Origin: Bdellovibrionales bacterium Ga0074137
Lineage (GTDB): Bacteria; Bdellovibrionota; Bdellovibrionia; Bdellovibrionales; JAMPXM01
Reading direction: 5' to 3'
Assembly: GCA_001464715.1 (NCBI GenBank)
Contig: LNDT01000016.1
Span: forward strand, 104,755 to 168,754
DNA: 64,000 bases
In this document: positions 16,825 to 25,231 of the stretch, piece after piece
Layout: every line of letters begins with the position of its first letter
Numbering within the stretch: position 1 is the stretch's first letter
The notes under the pieces: model-generated
Database searches by the model: none
Seen by the model: only the letters and a program-made list of their open reading frames with translations
What the model was told of the DNA's origin: nothing
Position numbers and translations under genes: made by a program

Positions 16825-17616
16825 TTACGGCGCCGCGCCTCTCGCGTCCGGCCTTAGATAAATGCGACTCGAATCGGAAATTTCGCGGGAATCAAAAAGC
16901 TCGCGCGCCAAGGCAACGGCTCGTTCTTTCGGTAGTCCTTGCGACTCCAACTGGTTCTTCAGAGCATAGCGATCCATGTCTTTCCACCCTCGAAGCCCGT
17001 GAACGACTCTTGAAAAAGGAATAGCATCCCAGAACTTCACACGCTGGCCATTTTCGTCTTTGAACGGATGTCCTTTTTTTGAGCCACCGATCTCAAAGGC
17101 GAGGCGCGCCGTGAGAAGGCGAATCCAAGATTTGAACTGGCGACGTGCGGCCATCGGGCTTCCTGAAAGCTTCACCACCAAGTGCAAGTGATTGCCGACA
17201 TTCACGTACTTTTGAAGCCGCACGCGGTAGCGCTTTGAAATCGTCATCACCAGACTGTTCACTTTGATCTTGTTGGCGCCGAGCATGGTGCGCTTTCCCT
17301 TGGCAAATTTCGAACGAAAGCAAACGTGCATCGGCTTTTGGCTGCTCAGCGGCCGCGCGATTTTCGCGTGCGTATTGCTGTTACTGGCGCGTCGGTCGCT
17401 GCCAATAAAAGTGTCTTTTGAAGACGGCAGAAATGAGGCTTGAACCGAGCGCCGCCGCCTCGCCGATTTCGTTTTTGAAGGAGCTTTCGCCCGATATTTG
17501 GCCGGCGAGGTAGACGTCTCCGTCGACGGAGAAATAGAAGTCCTTTTCGCGCGAACTTGTGGCCTCTTCGCCTGTTGACCGCCCATAAAATAATGGTTTT
17601 TTCGCGCAATTTTCAT
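16825..17616 (-). CDS. REP-associated / IS200-like HUH transposase (RAYT-type)
   Basis: Single-strand DNA transposase of the Y1 family. The metal-binding HUH motif is His-Leu-His in VGNHLHLVV, about residue 145. The catalytic Tyr is probably in MDRYALKN near residue 217. Residues about 95-110 (PMHVCFRSKFAKGKRT) match the usual opening of this domain. Residues 1-90 are an unusual Lys/Arg/Ser-rich extension. No insertion-sequence ends or target duplications are obvious, which fits a domesticated RAYT rather than a mobile IS200 copy. Several short palindromes elsewhere in the window could be its REP substrates, but this is unproven. The start is uncertain: ATG at 17616 or 17586, neither with a ribosome site. 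Confidence 0.75.
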   Translation of the reverse strand: MKIARKNHYFMGGQQAKRPQVRAKRTSISPSTETSTSPAKYRAKAPSKTKSARRRRSVQASFLPSSKDTFIGSDRRASNSNTHAKIARPLSSQKPMHVCFRSKFAKGKRTMLGANKIKVNSLVMTISKRYRVRLQKYVNVGNHLHLVVKLSGSPMAARRQFKSWIRLLTARLAFEIGGSKKGHPFKDENGQRVKFWDAIPFSRVVHGLRGWKDMDRYALKNQLESQGLPKERAVALARELFDSREISDSSRIYLRPDARGAAP

Positions 17617-17776
17617 TGATTGGAAGCATATGTATTTTCATCGTAAAAATCAAGACTTAAGCGAGATTTGTTTCGATAAAAACGAGATGGTATGCGCAAA
17701 AGTCTGCTGAGCCCCAGCTCTCTCAAGCAAGAGAAACAAGATTTTACCGAGAAGACCTGGCGGAGTTTTTCGAAAA

Positions 17777-17962
17777 TTAATCGCTAGGGAGATCGCCGCG
17801 CACCTTGTTGGCTTTTAGCCCCGTGACCAGATTGAAGTTCTCTGTGGTGACCTGATAGGCTGGGCCCGTTGGCACACTTGCTCAGGAGCGGGTGCCGCCA
17901 CATCGCTGGCGCAGCTGCACCCAGGCACAAACGCTGCCTCGCGATAAGCCCTTCGAGAGCAT
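17777..17962 (-). pseudogene. Possible small gene with an in-frame TGA, coupled to the prepilin gene
   Basis: An ATG overlaps the prepilin stop (TGATG at 17964-17960). It opens a frame of 26 codons, then TGA (17884-17882), then 34 more codons to TAA at 17777. The second half reads like protein (VPTGPAYQVTTENFNLVTG), with a possible GTG start near 17875. It could be a small downstream gene of the pilin locus broken by a nonsense mutation, or chance. The rest of the gap 17617-17776 shows nothing I can support. Confidence 0.25.
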
Positions 17963-18192
17963 CAACGGCGAATATCGTCAGCTTTGTCGGCGCCGATTTC
18001 TTCGACGATGGTGTTCCAGGCGGAGATGACGAAGCCGGGGTTGCCTGGATCGCGCCCCACCATCAGTCGAGTTATCAACATTGCCAGCGTCACGCTGGCG
18101 ACAAGAAGCAAAACATACTCGACGACCACTTGCCCACGTTGTCCGAGACGGTTACCGTTACGAGATGTCTGATTTAGATCAAAAGAATCCAT
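17962..18192 (-). CDS. Flp/TadE-like prepilin-type small protein
   Basis: The 76-aa product has a class III (type IV-like) leader. A polar leader ends in Gly20, followed by QVVVEY with the hallmark Glu at +5 and Tyr at +6, then a 20-residue hydrophobic helix (VLLLVASVTLAMLITRLMV). This pattern is cut by prepilin peptidases and is typical of Flp pilins and TadE-like pseudopilins. No tad genes lie nearby, so the assembly machine must be elsewhere. The ATG at 18192 directly abuts GAGGAG; a TTG at 18207 is the alternative. Its 5' end overlaps that of the divergent TlpA-like gene. Confidence 0.65.
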   Translation of the reverse strand: MDSFDLNQTSRNGNRLGQRGQVVVEYVLLLVASVTLAMLITRLMVGRDPGNPGFVISAWNTIVEEIGADKADDIRR

Positions 18193-18809
18193 CTCCTCAA
18201 GCTTCAACCAAATCGCGCCTCACGTCGAGTGCGATCGTCGAAACTCTTAAGAAGCGCCATATCGGCGTGCCTCTTCTGGGTCTTTTGACTTTGGCGGTGG
18301 CCGCTTATTTCGTTTTGGCACAAAGCCCGTCAACACTCACAAACGCTTCTCTTGAACCAGATCCCTTGGCCGGCGACCGCCCACCCGTCGCTAACTTTAC
18401 CGTCACAAGTACGATCGGCGAAACATTTGAACTTGCGCAGCACAAAGGCAAAGTCATCTTGGTCAGCTTTTGGACATCGAATTGCTCAACTTGCATCCTC
18501 GAGCTTCCCGTTTTCTCGGAACTCGCCAAACGCTATGAGAGCGAAGGCCTCGAAGTTTTATCCATCAATTTGGACACGGCCGACATCGGCGCGCGCGTGG
18601 CTAGCGATGTGTGGTCAAAGGGTGGTTTTGAGTTTGCGGCTCACTTAGATCCCGAGCGCAATGTCGCCAAAATTTTCCAGATCGAAACAGTACCGAGTGG
18701 GTTTGTTATCGACCGCCAAGGACGAATGGCTTTCAACAGTTACGGAGCCAACGATTGGCTGGCTCCGGAAACGCGACAACTGCTTGAAGATCTACTTCTC
18801 GAAAAATAA
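18165..18809 (+). CDS. Membrane-anchored TlpA/ResA-like thioredoxin
   Basis: Thiol-disulfide oxidoreductase, 214 aa. After a short cytoplasmic tail, one membrane span (residues about 33-52, VPLLGLLTLAVAAYFVL) places the thioredoxin domain in the periplasm. The active site is Cys107-x2-Cys110 (WTSNCSTC), and the fold continues to the cis-Pro segment ETVPSGFVID. Proteins of this group reduce disulfides in apocytochromes or other envelope proteins; the target here is unknown. I start at the ATG at 18165 rather than the longer frame from 18081, which would read through the prepilin gene. Its stop abuts the stop of the next, convergent gene (TAATTA). Confidence 0.8.
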   Translation: MSDLDQKNPSPQASTKSRLTSSAIVETLKKRHIGVPLLGLLTLAVAAYFVLAQSPSTLTNASLEPDPLAGDRPPVANFTVTSTIGETFELAQHKGKVILVSFWTSNCSTCILELPVFSELAKRYESEGLEVLSINLDTADIGARVASDVWSKGGFEFAAHLDPERNVAKIFQIETVPSGFVIDRQGRMAFNSYGANDWLAPETRQLLEDLLLEK

Positions 18810-19277
18810 TTAGACGACTTTTTTAGGAGCGATTCCGCGAATAATTGCGAGAACCCGGCTCACAACAGTGGAAAGCTCGGCTTCACAGTCGGCCGCCTGA
18901 AGTGCGACGACATGATCCTTTCCAAGGCGCCCCATTGGTAAAGTGTCTGGCGTCCACGAAAGACCTTGCGACAGAAAGCACAAATCAAACGTCTCATCAG
19001 TGGGATACATCATCACATAAAGACTGGGGCCACCGTTTCGGGGCCAGAGGTCGCTTAAGTCTTGAGTCTTGGATCGAAGTTCAAAATAAAATTTTAGCGC
19101 CAAGGCCTCTTGGCTTTGCGAAAAATAGAGTCGAACGGGCCCATCGAAAATCGCGCCGTTAAAAGCCGGTGAATAAAATGGCGACTGGGTAATATAAAGT
19201 CGACCTTCTATTTCTGGCATTTCTGGGCTGCTGTTCTCTAGAGAATTCGGCGGCATCCGTGTCGCTGTCTCGTTCAT
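18810..19277 (-). CDS. Hypothetical cytoplasmic protein, 155 aa
   Basis: GGAG five bases before the ATG at 19277 fixes the start. There is no signal peptide or membrane span. The middle is rich in aromatic residues (LYITQSPFYSPAFNG, LYVMMYPTDETFD), and the last 20 residues form a basic amphipathic helix. I recognise no family. The leader contains a long hairpin (19316-19345), so expression may be regulated at the RNA level. Confidence 0.6.
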   Translation of the reverse strand: MNETATRMPPNSLENSSPEMPEIEGRLYITQSPFYSPAFNGAIFDGPVRLYFSQSQEALALKFYFELRSKTQDLSDLWPRNGGPSLYVMMYPTDETFDLCFLSQGLSWTPDTLPMGRLGKDHVVALQAADCEAELSTVVSRVLAIIRGIAPKKVV

Positions 19278-19315
19278 CTTCACTCCATTGAAATTTAAAA
19301 ACTGAACTAAATCGA

Positions 19316-19345
19316 CACCCCTCCGGCATCCTGCCACGAGGGATG
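19316..19345 (-). promoter_or_regulatory. Structured leader hairpin upstream of the 18810-19277 gene
   Basis: In the leftward transcript, bases 19345-19316 fold into an 8-bp outer stem (CATCCCTC with GAGGGGTG, one G-U pair). A one-base mismatch and bulge leads into a 4-bp inner stem (GGCA/TGCC) with loop GGA. A T-rich stretch follows after about 15 bases, then the ribosome site. It could be an attenuator or a protein-binding leader. The rest of 19278-19448 shows no gene. Confidence 0.45.
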
Positions 19346-19448
19346 TCTTCTCAAAGCCTAGGCAAGCCCGAGCCTCAAACGCAAATTTTTTTTAAGATCA
19401 TTTAAGAAATCGGCCTTGAAGGTCGAAAACGCCTGACCTGAGCTGGAT

Positions 19449-20720
19449 TCAACGCGGTTTGAGCTGAAAACCGTCGCGCCAAACCGACGCCACGGCGCTA
19501 TGACTCAATCCGGGCCCAACCGCATAAAATAGGTCCGAAATCAGAGCCCCACGCTTGAGCACGATGAAATCCGCAGTTCGGCCTACGGTCAGCGCCCCTG
19601 TCTGCTGCTCGAGCCCCAGTGCTGCGGCAGCCGTCACTGTGTAGGCCGACAAAACTTCAGGCAACGTCATCTGCATCACCGTTCGCGCCAACACCCCCAC
19701 GAGAGCAATATCTAAAGCGGGGCTAGTGCCTGGATTGTGATCCGTTGCCAGCGCCACCCGCGCCCCTGCGTCGATCAGGGCTCGAGCTTTTGGGTAGGGA
19801 AGCCGCGTGTACATATCGGCCACCGGCAAAAGAACTGCGACTGTCTTCGACCGAGCAAGCTCGTCGATCTCGCGCGAACCTATTTCGATCACATGATCGA
19901 CCGACTGCGCTTTGAGCTGAACGCCCAAAGCCGTTCCGCCCGACAGCGAGAGCTGGTCCGCATGAATTGTGACATCAATCCCCATCGCTCGCGCTTTTCC
20001 GAGGAGCTTTTCACCAGAGGCTTTCGAAAAAGCACCTTTCTCGATGAAAATATCAAGCCTCACGCGTTTCTTTAGAAGCTTCGGAAACAGCGTCTCGATT
20101 TTAAGGAGCCATGACGCTTCGGTCTCGCCGTCAGGCAACGAATGGGCCGCAAGACACGTGACAATCAAACGCGGCAAATCTTTCGCCGAACGATCGCGGA
20201 TCTTCAGCAGAAGATCCAGGTGCCGATTTTCTTCTTCAATGGTGTCGGCGTAGCCCGTTTTCACTTCGACCGTAGCGACACCTTGACGAGAAAATAGCTT
20301 CAGCCGATCGATGAGCGCAGTCTCAAGTTCTTTTAGACTCGAATTTTTTGTGGAACGAACTGTCGATCGGATTCCCCCGCCCGCTTTTGCGATATCAAGA
20401 TACGAATCACCGCGGTTGCGACGTTCGAATTCCTCGGCGCGCGAGCCTGAATACAATAAGTGCGTGTGGCACTCGACAAACGCGGGTAAAACTTCCGAGC
20501 CTTTCAGTGAGACCGTCTTAATTTTTTTCCGAAAAGCCGCGGGCTTTCCTGCGGCGTAGATTTTGTAATCTTCGGCCCGTCCGCACCACTCGATTTTCCC
20601 CTTCGCGGACACCAGCAAAACCGCATCATTGATTGTTTCAATGTGCGTGACCTCAGGCCTCCGCGCGTCGATGAAACCGCGAAAAGTGTGCAGTTTTGAA
20701 ATCTTCGTAAAAAGTGTCAC
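19449..20720 (-). CDS. hutI: Imidazolonepropionase HutI
   Basis: Third step of histidine degradation: hydrolyses 4-imidazolone-5-propionate to formiminoglutamate. The amidohydrolase metal site is visible: His85 and His87 in FVECHTHLLYSG, a further His in IHADQLS and Asp in ATDHNPGTS. The GTG at 20720 overlaps the TGA of the upstream aldehyde dehydrogenase (GTGA) and has AAAGGA upstream, so I prefer it over the longer frame to 20747. The protein is 423 aa, normal for HutI. The aldehyde dehydrogenase in front is not a standard hut gene. Confidence 0.93.
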   Translation of the reverse strand: MTLFTKISKLHTFRGFIDARRPEVTHIETINDAVLLVSAKGKIEWCGRAEDYKIYAAGKPAAFRKKIKTVSLKGSEVLPAFVECHTHLLYSGSRAEEFERRNRGDSYLDIAKAGGGIRSTVRSTKNSSLKELETALIDRLKLFSRQGVATVEVKTGYADTIEEENRHLDLLLKIRDRSAKDLPRLIVTCLAAHSLPDGETEASWLLKIETLFPKLLKKRVRLDIFIEKGAFSKASGEKLLGKARAMGIDVTIHADQLSLSGGTALGVQLKAQSVDHVIEIGSREIDELARSKTVAVLLPVADMYTRLPYPKARALIDAGARVALATDHNPGTSPALDIALVGVLARTVMQMTLPEVLSAYTVTAAAALGLEQQTGALTVGRTADFIVLKRGALISDLFYAVGPGLSHSAVASVWRDGFQLKPR

Positions 20721-22096
20721 CGTAAAAATCCTTTGAGCTTCTTCCAAGTGTCGCCATAGGGAGGATAGCGAAACTTCACGTCTAAAACAAAACGTCTCGT
20801 GAGCAATGCCTTCTGGTGCGAGAACGTTTCAAATCCGAATCGCCCGTGGTACGCGCCAATTCCACTTTTGCCGACACCACCAAACGGCAATTCTTCGTTC
20901 CCAAAGTGAAGGAGCGTATCGTTAACGCAGCCTCCTCCAAAATTTCTATCGATCATTAGATCTCTAGAAAATGTCGAGTTGTTGGAGAAAACATAAAAGG
21001 CCAAGGGATCTGGATGACGATCCAAAATTACATCAAGATCCTCTCTCGTTTCCCACGTTAAAATCGGTAAAATCGGACCGAAAATTTCTTCTGCCATCGC
21101 GGGATCATCAACCGAACTTACTTTGATCAATGTCGGTGCCATTTTTTTCCTTAAAGCATCCCGCTCGCCTCCGTGAACAATCTCAGCGTTCACGAGCAGA
21201 GCCTCAAGTCTTTGAAAATGACGATCCGAAACAATTCGGCCGTACGATGAAGACTCGAGAGGACGATCACCGAAAAATTCAAGGGCGCGAGACCGAAGTG
21301 CATCGATGAATTCTGCTTCGATCGAGCGATGAACCAAGAGAAAGTCAGGTGAAATACACGTCTGCCCGGCATTGACAGTTTTACCCCACATGATGCGTCG
21401 ACTGGCCACTTCGATATCGACATCGCTATCGACGATGCACGGACTCTTTCCACCCAGCTCAAGCGTCACAGGTGTCAAATACTTCGCGCACGTCATCATC
21501 ACTTGGCGACCAATCTCGGTTCCGCCCGTGAAGAAGACGTGGCCCCAAGGGCGATCAAGGAGGCGCGAAGCCACAGCTGCGTCTCCAAGAACGCATGTTA
21601 CTTCGCCTTTAGGCCAAACAGCCTGGACGATTTTCTCGATGACGATGGCCGTCTCGGGAGCTGCTTCAGAAAGCTTTAAGGCGCACGCGTTACCAGCAGA
21701 AATCGCAGCAACCACCGGTGAAAGCGCCAGCTGAAACGGATAGTTCCACGGCGAAATCACCAGCACAGCACCTTTTGGCGAATAGAGAATTTCTGATTGG
21801 CCCGGAAGAAGCTTCATCGGCGTTGAAACTTTTTTTGGAGCAGCCCAGCTTCTAAGCTCGCGGCGCGCGTGAGCGATGGCCCCCAGAACAACGCCGATTT
21901 CCGTCGAAAACGCTTCGAGCTCGGGCTTTCCAAGATCTTTTTTTAAGGCTTCCATGATGGCCACTTCAGAACGCTGAATTTCAGCGGCTAGCCTGTCCAA
22001 TGAATTTTCTCGCCACTGAAGACTTCGCGTCGAGTGAACATGACTTTTGAGTTTGAAATGAAGTTCTTGGAATTTGTCCGCGTTTTTTTCAACCAT
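20717..22096 (-). CDS. Aldehyde dehydrogenase, class 3-like
   Basis: NAD(P)-dependent oxidation of an aldehyde to an acid in the cytoplasm. Catalytic residues are Glu213 (LELGGKSP) and Cys247 (NAGQTCIS). The Rossmann motif is FTGGTEIGR, and the short length (459 aa) with the C-terminal FETFSHQKALLTR fits the ALDH3/coniferyl-aldehyde branch rather than the 490-aa classes. The ATG at 22096 is the best start. Its stop overlaps the hutI start. The substrate is unknown; a fatty or aromatic aldehyde is typical for the class. Confidence 0.9.
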   Translation of the reverse strand: MVEKNADKFQELHFKLKSHVHSTRSLQWRENSLDRLAAEIQRSEVAIMEALKKDLGKPELEAFSTEIGVVLGAIAHARRELRSWAAPKKVSTPMKLLPGQSEILYSPKGAVLVISPWNYPFQLALSPVVAAISAGNACALKLSEAAPETAIVIEKIVQAVWPKGEVTCVLGDAAVASRLLDRPWGHVFFTGGTEIGRQVMMTCAKYLTPVTLELGGKSPCIVDSDVDIEVASRRIMWGKTVNAGQTCISPDFLLVHRSIEAEFIDALRSRALEFFGDRPLESSSYGRIVSDRHFQRLEALLVNAEIVHGGERDALRKKMAPTLIKVSSVDDPAMAEEIFGPILPILTWETREDLDVILDRHPDPLAFYVFSNNSTFSRDLMIDRNFGGGCVNDTLLHFGNEELPFGGVGKSGIGAYHGRFGFETFSHQKALLTRRFVLDVKFRYPPYGDTWKKLKGFLR

Positions 22097-22147
22097 GTCC
22101 CACAATAAGACACGACCTCTGTGTCCGGGCAATGGTTTTGCCTTTGG

Positions 22148-22246
22148 TCAGGTTCTAGACAATGTCCAAATCGCAAACACACCAATCAGCGCCATCAGCA
22201 ACGACGCCCATTTAGAATCGGCTCGTTCGTTGCTCCCTAATTGTGT
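22148..22246 (-). other. Open frame resembling a tiny membrane protein
   Basis: In the gap upstream of the aldehyde dehydrogenase, an open frame of 32 codons encodes a convincing membrane helix (SLLMALIGVFAIWTL) with a short basic tail before TGA at 22148. It has no in-frame ATG before the helix; only a TTG or an internal ATG could start it. It may be a decayed gene end or chance. Confidence 0.2.
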
Positions 22247-22344
22247 TCAATCGTCGGAAATTGCTGATTTCAGGTCATGAGGTTTTAACGTCTGACCGAT
22301 AAATCATAGGCGATGGGTCGGCTTAAGTCCGGGGGGACATCCAA

Positions 22345-23874
22345 GTGAGTCTTAATTTGAGACGTTGGCGTGGGATTGCGCTGTGGCTTGGAGTCGGAGC
22401 GCTTGTCATGCCCTTTGGTTTCAACTGTCACGCACCCACGGATCAATCGCCAAATTTACCTTCGGAATCTCAAGGCTCGGCCCGAGCCGATGACGTCGAC
22501 CAAACGGTGCGCGCGTTAGAACCTGTCGAAGACGACGGAGCTCCCGCCGGCGAAGCGAAAGTCCGTTTTGCGGCCGACGCACTTGGTTTTCAGTCCAAAC
22601 TTTCTTCAACTTCGGACTCGATGGTTCCACGCGGGACCAAACTTCTCGCTCTCTTCGACAACGAATGTCGCGCGCGAAATGGTCGCGCGTCCGAATCTTC
22701 GTCGGGCTCTTCGGCGGCGCTGAAATTTGAAGCCGAGGAATTCTCGCCTAAAGACAATCAAACTTTGGCCTCTATGACAGCCGAAGCTGAAGCTGATCCA
22801 TGCCTTGTTCGACTCGATGAAAATCGAAGGCTTCAGCTGGTCGATCCCAATTTTGATCCCTCGGCAGCCACTGCGGGCCCCGGCTTTTCGTCTCTTGCTG
22901 TCACCAACGACGCGCGCGCGAGCGAAGCTCGCCATGTGATTTTCTCGAAAGCTCTGCTTGCTTGGGACTGGTTCTATTCGGGCGTGGGACTAAATAGCGA
23001 TGTCGTTGTGGCGATCATCGATAGCGGTGTCCTACATACTCACCCTGACTTAGCTCAAAATATGTGGATGGATACGGATGGAAGTCGCGGCTACGATTTC
23101 GTCAACCGCGATACAAATCCTACGGACGACAACGGCCACGGAACACACTGCGCTGGCATCGTTGGCGCCCGGGCAGACAACGGCGTCGGAGTCTTGGGTA
23201 TCGCCGGTAACCGCGTTAAAATTATGGGCGTCAAAGTTTTGGATAACACCGGTTCCGGCACCGAGGCTCAGATCGTGAACGGAATTCGATTTGCTACAGA
23301 CCGCGGTGCCCACGTTATAAATTTGAGCCTTGGTGGTCAGTTTCAAAGCCCTGCACTTCGGGACGCTATGATCTACGCAACCACTCGTGGTGTCGTCGTG
23401 ATCGTCGCCGCTGGAAACGACAATGTTCTCATCGACGACGCGGATCTTTTTTACGCTCCGTCGGGCTATTCAAAAGAAATTCCGGGAGCCCTCTCTGTCG
23501 GATCCGTGGATGCTGGCTCCGGAGCTCGCTCTGTATTTTCAAATTACGGAACGAACTATGTTTGGATCGCTGCTCCGGGTTCGGGCGGCATTCTTTCCAC
23601 GTACGCAGGAAACGGCTACACAAGTTTACAAGGAACATCGATGGCCGCTCCGGTTGTTGCCGGCGCTGCTGCTCTTTTGGTTGGAAGCTTTCGCTCAAAG
23701 TCGATCACTTACACCCCTGAACAAATTGTCTCGCTTCTCACTGAAAGTGCGAGGCCCGTGACAGCGCTCAATACGTTTTTCCGAAGCGGAGCGACTCTTG
23801 ATATCGAGCGAGCGGCAAAACTTTTCTACAGTCGGTATGTGCTTTCTGGCGACGGCGGAACGGAAGGTTTGTAG
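22345..23874 (+). CDS. Subtilisin-like serine protease (S8), probable lipoprotein
   Basis: Exported endoprotease with a complete triad: Asp226 (IIDSG), His265 (NGHGTHCAG), Ser432 (GTSMAAP) and oxyanion Asn358 (AAGND). The N-terminus is a signal sequence with a possible lipobox Cys28 (FGFNC). Residues about 30-200 form an acidic pro-region-like segment before the catalytic domain. A G-rich ribosome site precedes the GTG start. Its TAG overlaps the GTG of the next gene (TAGTG), so the two are translationally coupled. Protein digestion outside the cytoplasm is the expected role; a predatory function is inference. Confidence 0.93.
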   Translation: MSLNLRRWRGIALWLGVGALVMPFGFNCHAPTDQSPNLPSESQGSARADDVDQTVRALEPVEDDGAPAGEAKVRFAADALGFQSKLSSTSDSMVPRGTKLLALFDNECRARNGRASESSSGSSAALKFEAEEFSPKDNQTLASMTAEAEADPCLVRLDENRRLQLVDPNFDPSAATAGPGFSSLAVTNDARASEARHVIFSKALLAWDWFYSGVGLNSDVVVAIIDSGVLHTHPDLAQNMWMDTDGSRGYDFVNRDTNPTDDNGHGTHCAGIVGARADNGVGVLGIAGNRVKIMGVKVLDNTGSGTEAQIVNGIRFATDRGAHVINLSLGGQFQSPALRDAMIYATTRGVVVIVAAGNDNVLIDDADLFYAPSGYSKEIPGALSVGSVDAGSGARSVFSNYGTNYVWIAAPGSGGILSTYAGNGYTSLQGTSMAAPVVAGAAALLVGSFRSKSITYTPEQIVSLLTESARPVTALNTFFRSGATLDIERAAKLFYSRYVLSGDGGTEGL

Positions 23875-25064
23875 TGACGCGCTCGATGCAGCTTCCCACC
23901 AAAATTGGACTCGGATTGGCCGCGGGTATTTTAGTTTTTGGCTACCAAAATTGCGGTCAGTTCGCTGTCGATGGCGCAAGCCTTCGGCAGCTCGCCTCGT
24001 TGGGATCTTCACCCAGCGCGGGCGCGACGCTGGTCCCAGAGACTGACAAGGTCGACGCCAACTGCCCTTCAAAGCCAGAGTACGACGCCTGTGTGATACG
24101 GCAAAACCCGATCGCAATGGGAAATCAGATTTTATCGACGAATGCGACCACACGCCGCTCGCAACTTCAGTCTCAAGCGATCTACGGCGTTAAGCTGACT
24201 TCATTGGGCTCTTCAGGTCGCCTTGAAAATGCCACGCTGTCAGTTTCAAGCCTCAGCGGTTCGCAAATTTCTACGACGGCCTCTAATCTAAAGTCCGCTC
24301 CTGGATCGCCCGGCTCTTCGGCCTTTGAACAAGTGAATATGTACTACTGGATGAATCGCGCGGCCGAATATTTCGACGCAAGAACTTCGGGCGCTCTGCC
24401 TGGAAAAAATCGAGCGATTCGAGTCATTGTTGACGACACCGTCACGGGCTATGAAGCCGCGACGAACACGATTCGTTTAAAGATGACCGACGCTTCCGGC
24501 GCTGTTGCGTGGAGTGGCGATATCGGCGTTCACATGTTCGGTGTTGCGAATGCGATTCTTGCTAACCCCACGGGTTGGAGAACTTTGTCTGCGGCCAATC
24601 ACCGCACCTGCAATGCCGTCGACAAAGGTTGCTGCACATCCGCGACCGGTTGTGCGTCGGCGATTCGATTTGGTGTCGGCGAATATTTTGCCGCAAGCCT
24701 CTTCCCCGATCGACCGCGCATTGGCGACGCCATCGTTAATACGGGAAATCCTCAGATCATCGCAAGCGTTGCGCGCGACATCGCGTCTCTTTCAGGCAAT
24801 ACGACGACGCAAGTCTTCACTGACTCCGCCGGCCACGCCCAAGCTTTGGGACTGATTTACGCTTCGATTTGGTGGCAAATGCGAGCGGCCGCGGGCGCTC
24901 AGAGTGCCGAGATCGATCGCATTTTTCTTGAGCACTTAAGCCTCATCGACGGAAACGATGATTTCCGCACAGCTTTAACGAAAGCCAAAACGGTAGATGC
25001 TCGTCTCTTCAGCGGCCGCTATTCTGGGCAGTTCGACGCGCAGCTCGCGGCCCGAGGCCTGTAA
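23874..25064 (+). CDS. Lipoprotein resembling an inactive M36/fungalysin-type peptidase
   Basis: Signal sequence with lipobox ending YQNC (Cys27). I see no intact catalytic motif. However, the layout follows the M36 peptidases: VNMYYWMNRAAEYFD (about 154), a segment DIGVHMFGVANAI at the zinc-helix position (about 216), FGVGEYFAASLFPDRPRIGD (about 267, normally the third-ligand Glu helix), then GHAQALGLIYASIWW. In place of HExxH it reads His220-Met-Phe-Gly-Val, losing both the catalytic Glu and the second His. It is therefore probably a non-catalytic paralogue, perhaps an inhibitor, chaperone or binding partner of the coupled subtilase. The M36 resemblance is my reading by eye. Start GTG at 23874. 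Confidence 0.6.
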   Translation: MTRSMQLPTKIGLGLAAGILVFGYQNCGQFAVDGASLRQLASLGSSPSAGATLVPETDKVDANCPSKPEYDACVIRQNPIAMGNQILSTNATTRRSQLQSQAIYGVKLTSLGSSGRLENATLSVSSLSGSQISTTASNLKSAPGSPGSSAFEQVNMYYWMNRAAEYFDARTSGALPGKNRAIRVIVDDTVTGYEAATNTIRLKMTDASGAVAWSGDIGVHMFGVANAILANPTGWRTLSAANHRTCNAVDKGCCTSATGCASAIRFGVGEYFAASLFPDRPRIGDAIVNTGNPQIIASVARDIASLSGNTTTQVFTDSAGHAQALGLIYASIWWQMRAAAGAQSAEIDRIFLEHLSLIDGNDDFRTALTKAKTVDARLFSGRYSGQFDAQLAARGL

Positions 25065-25114
25065 CTTCGCCTCATCCCTCGCCTTTTACTGTCGTGAAAA
25101 ACTTATACCCGTCA

Positions 25115-25178
25115 TTTCACGTGATTGAACCGTGAAATCCGGGTAGCTCTTCTTTCATTCGGGTTCCTTTTTGGAACC
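25115..25178 (+). promoter_or_regulatory. Dyad and leader hairpin upstream of the HEMMH lipoprotein gene
   Basis: TTTCACG-N9-CGTGAAA (25115-25137) is a perfect 7-bp dyad with operator-like spacing. A second hairpin, GGTTCC-TTTTT-GGAACC (25162-25178), follows. Both lie in the 167-base gap before the gene at 25232 and suggest it has its own regulated promoter, separate from the two upstream genes. Confidence 0.4.
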
Positions 25179-25231
25179 AGGGGTCGACGCGCACTTCGGG
25201 ACTGCGCGCCGGATTTCGAGGGGGAGGGGCT

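Noticed and set aside
16825..17616. Intact IS200-type mobile element
   Set aside because: No element ends, partner gene or target duplication were found around the HUH transposase, so I call only the gene.
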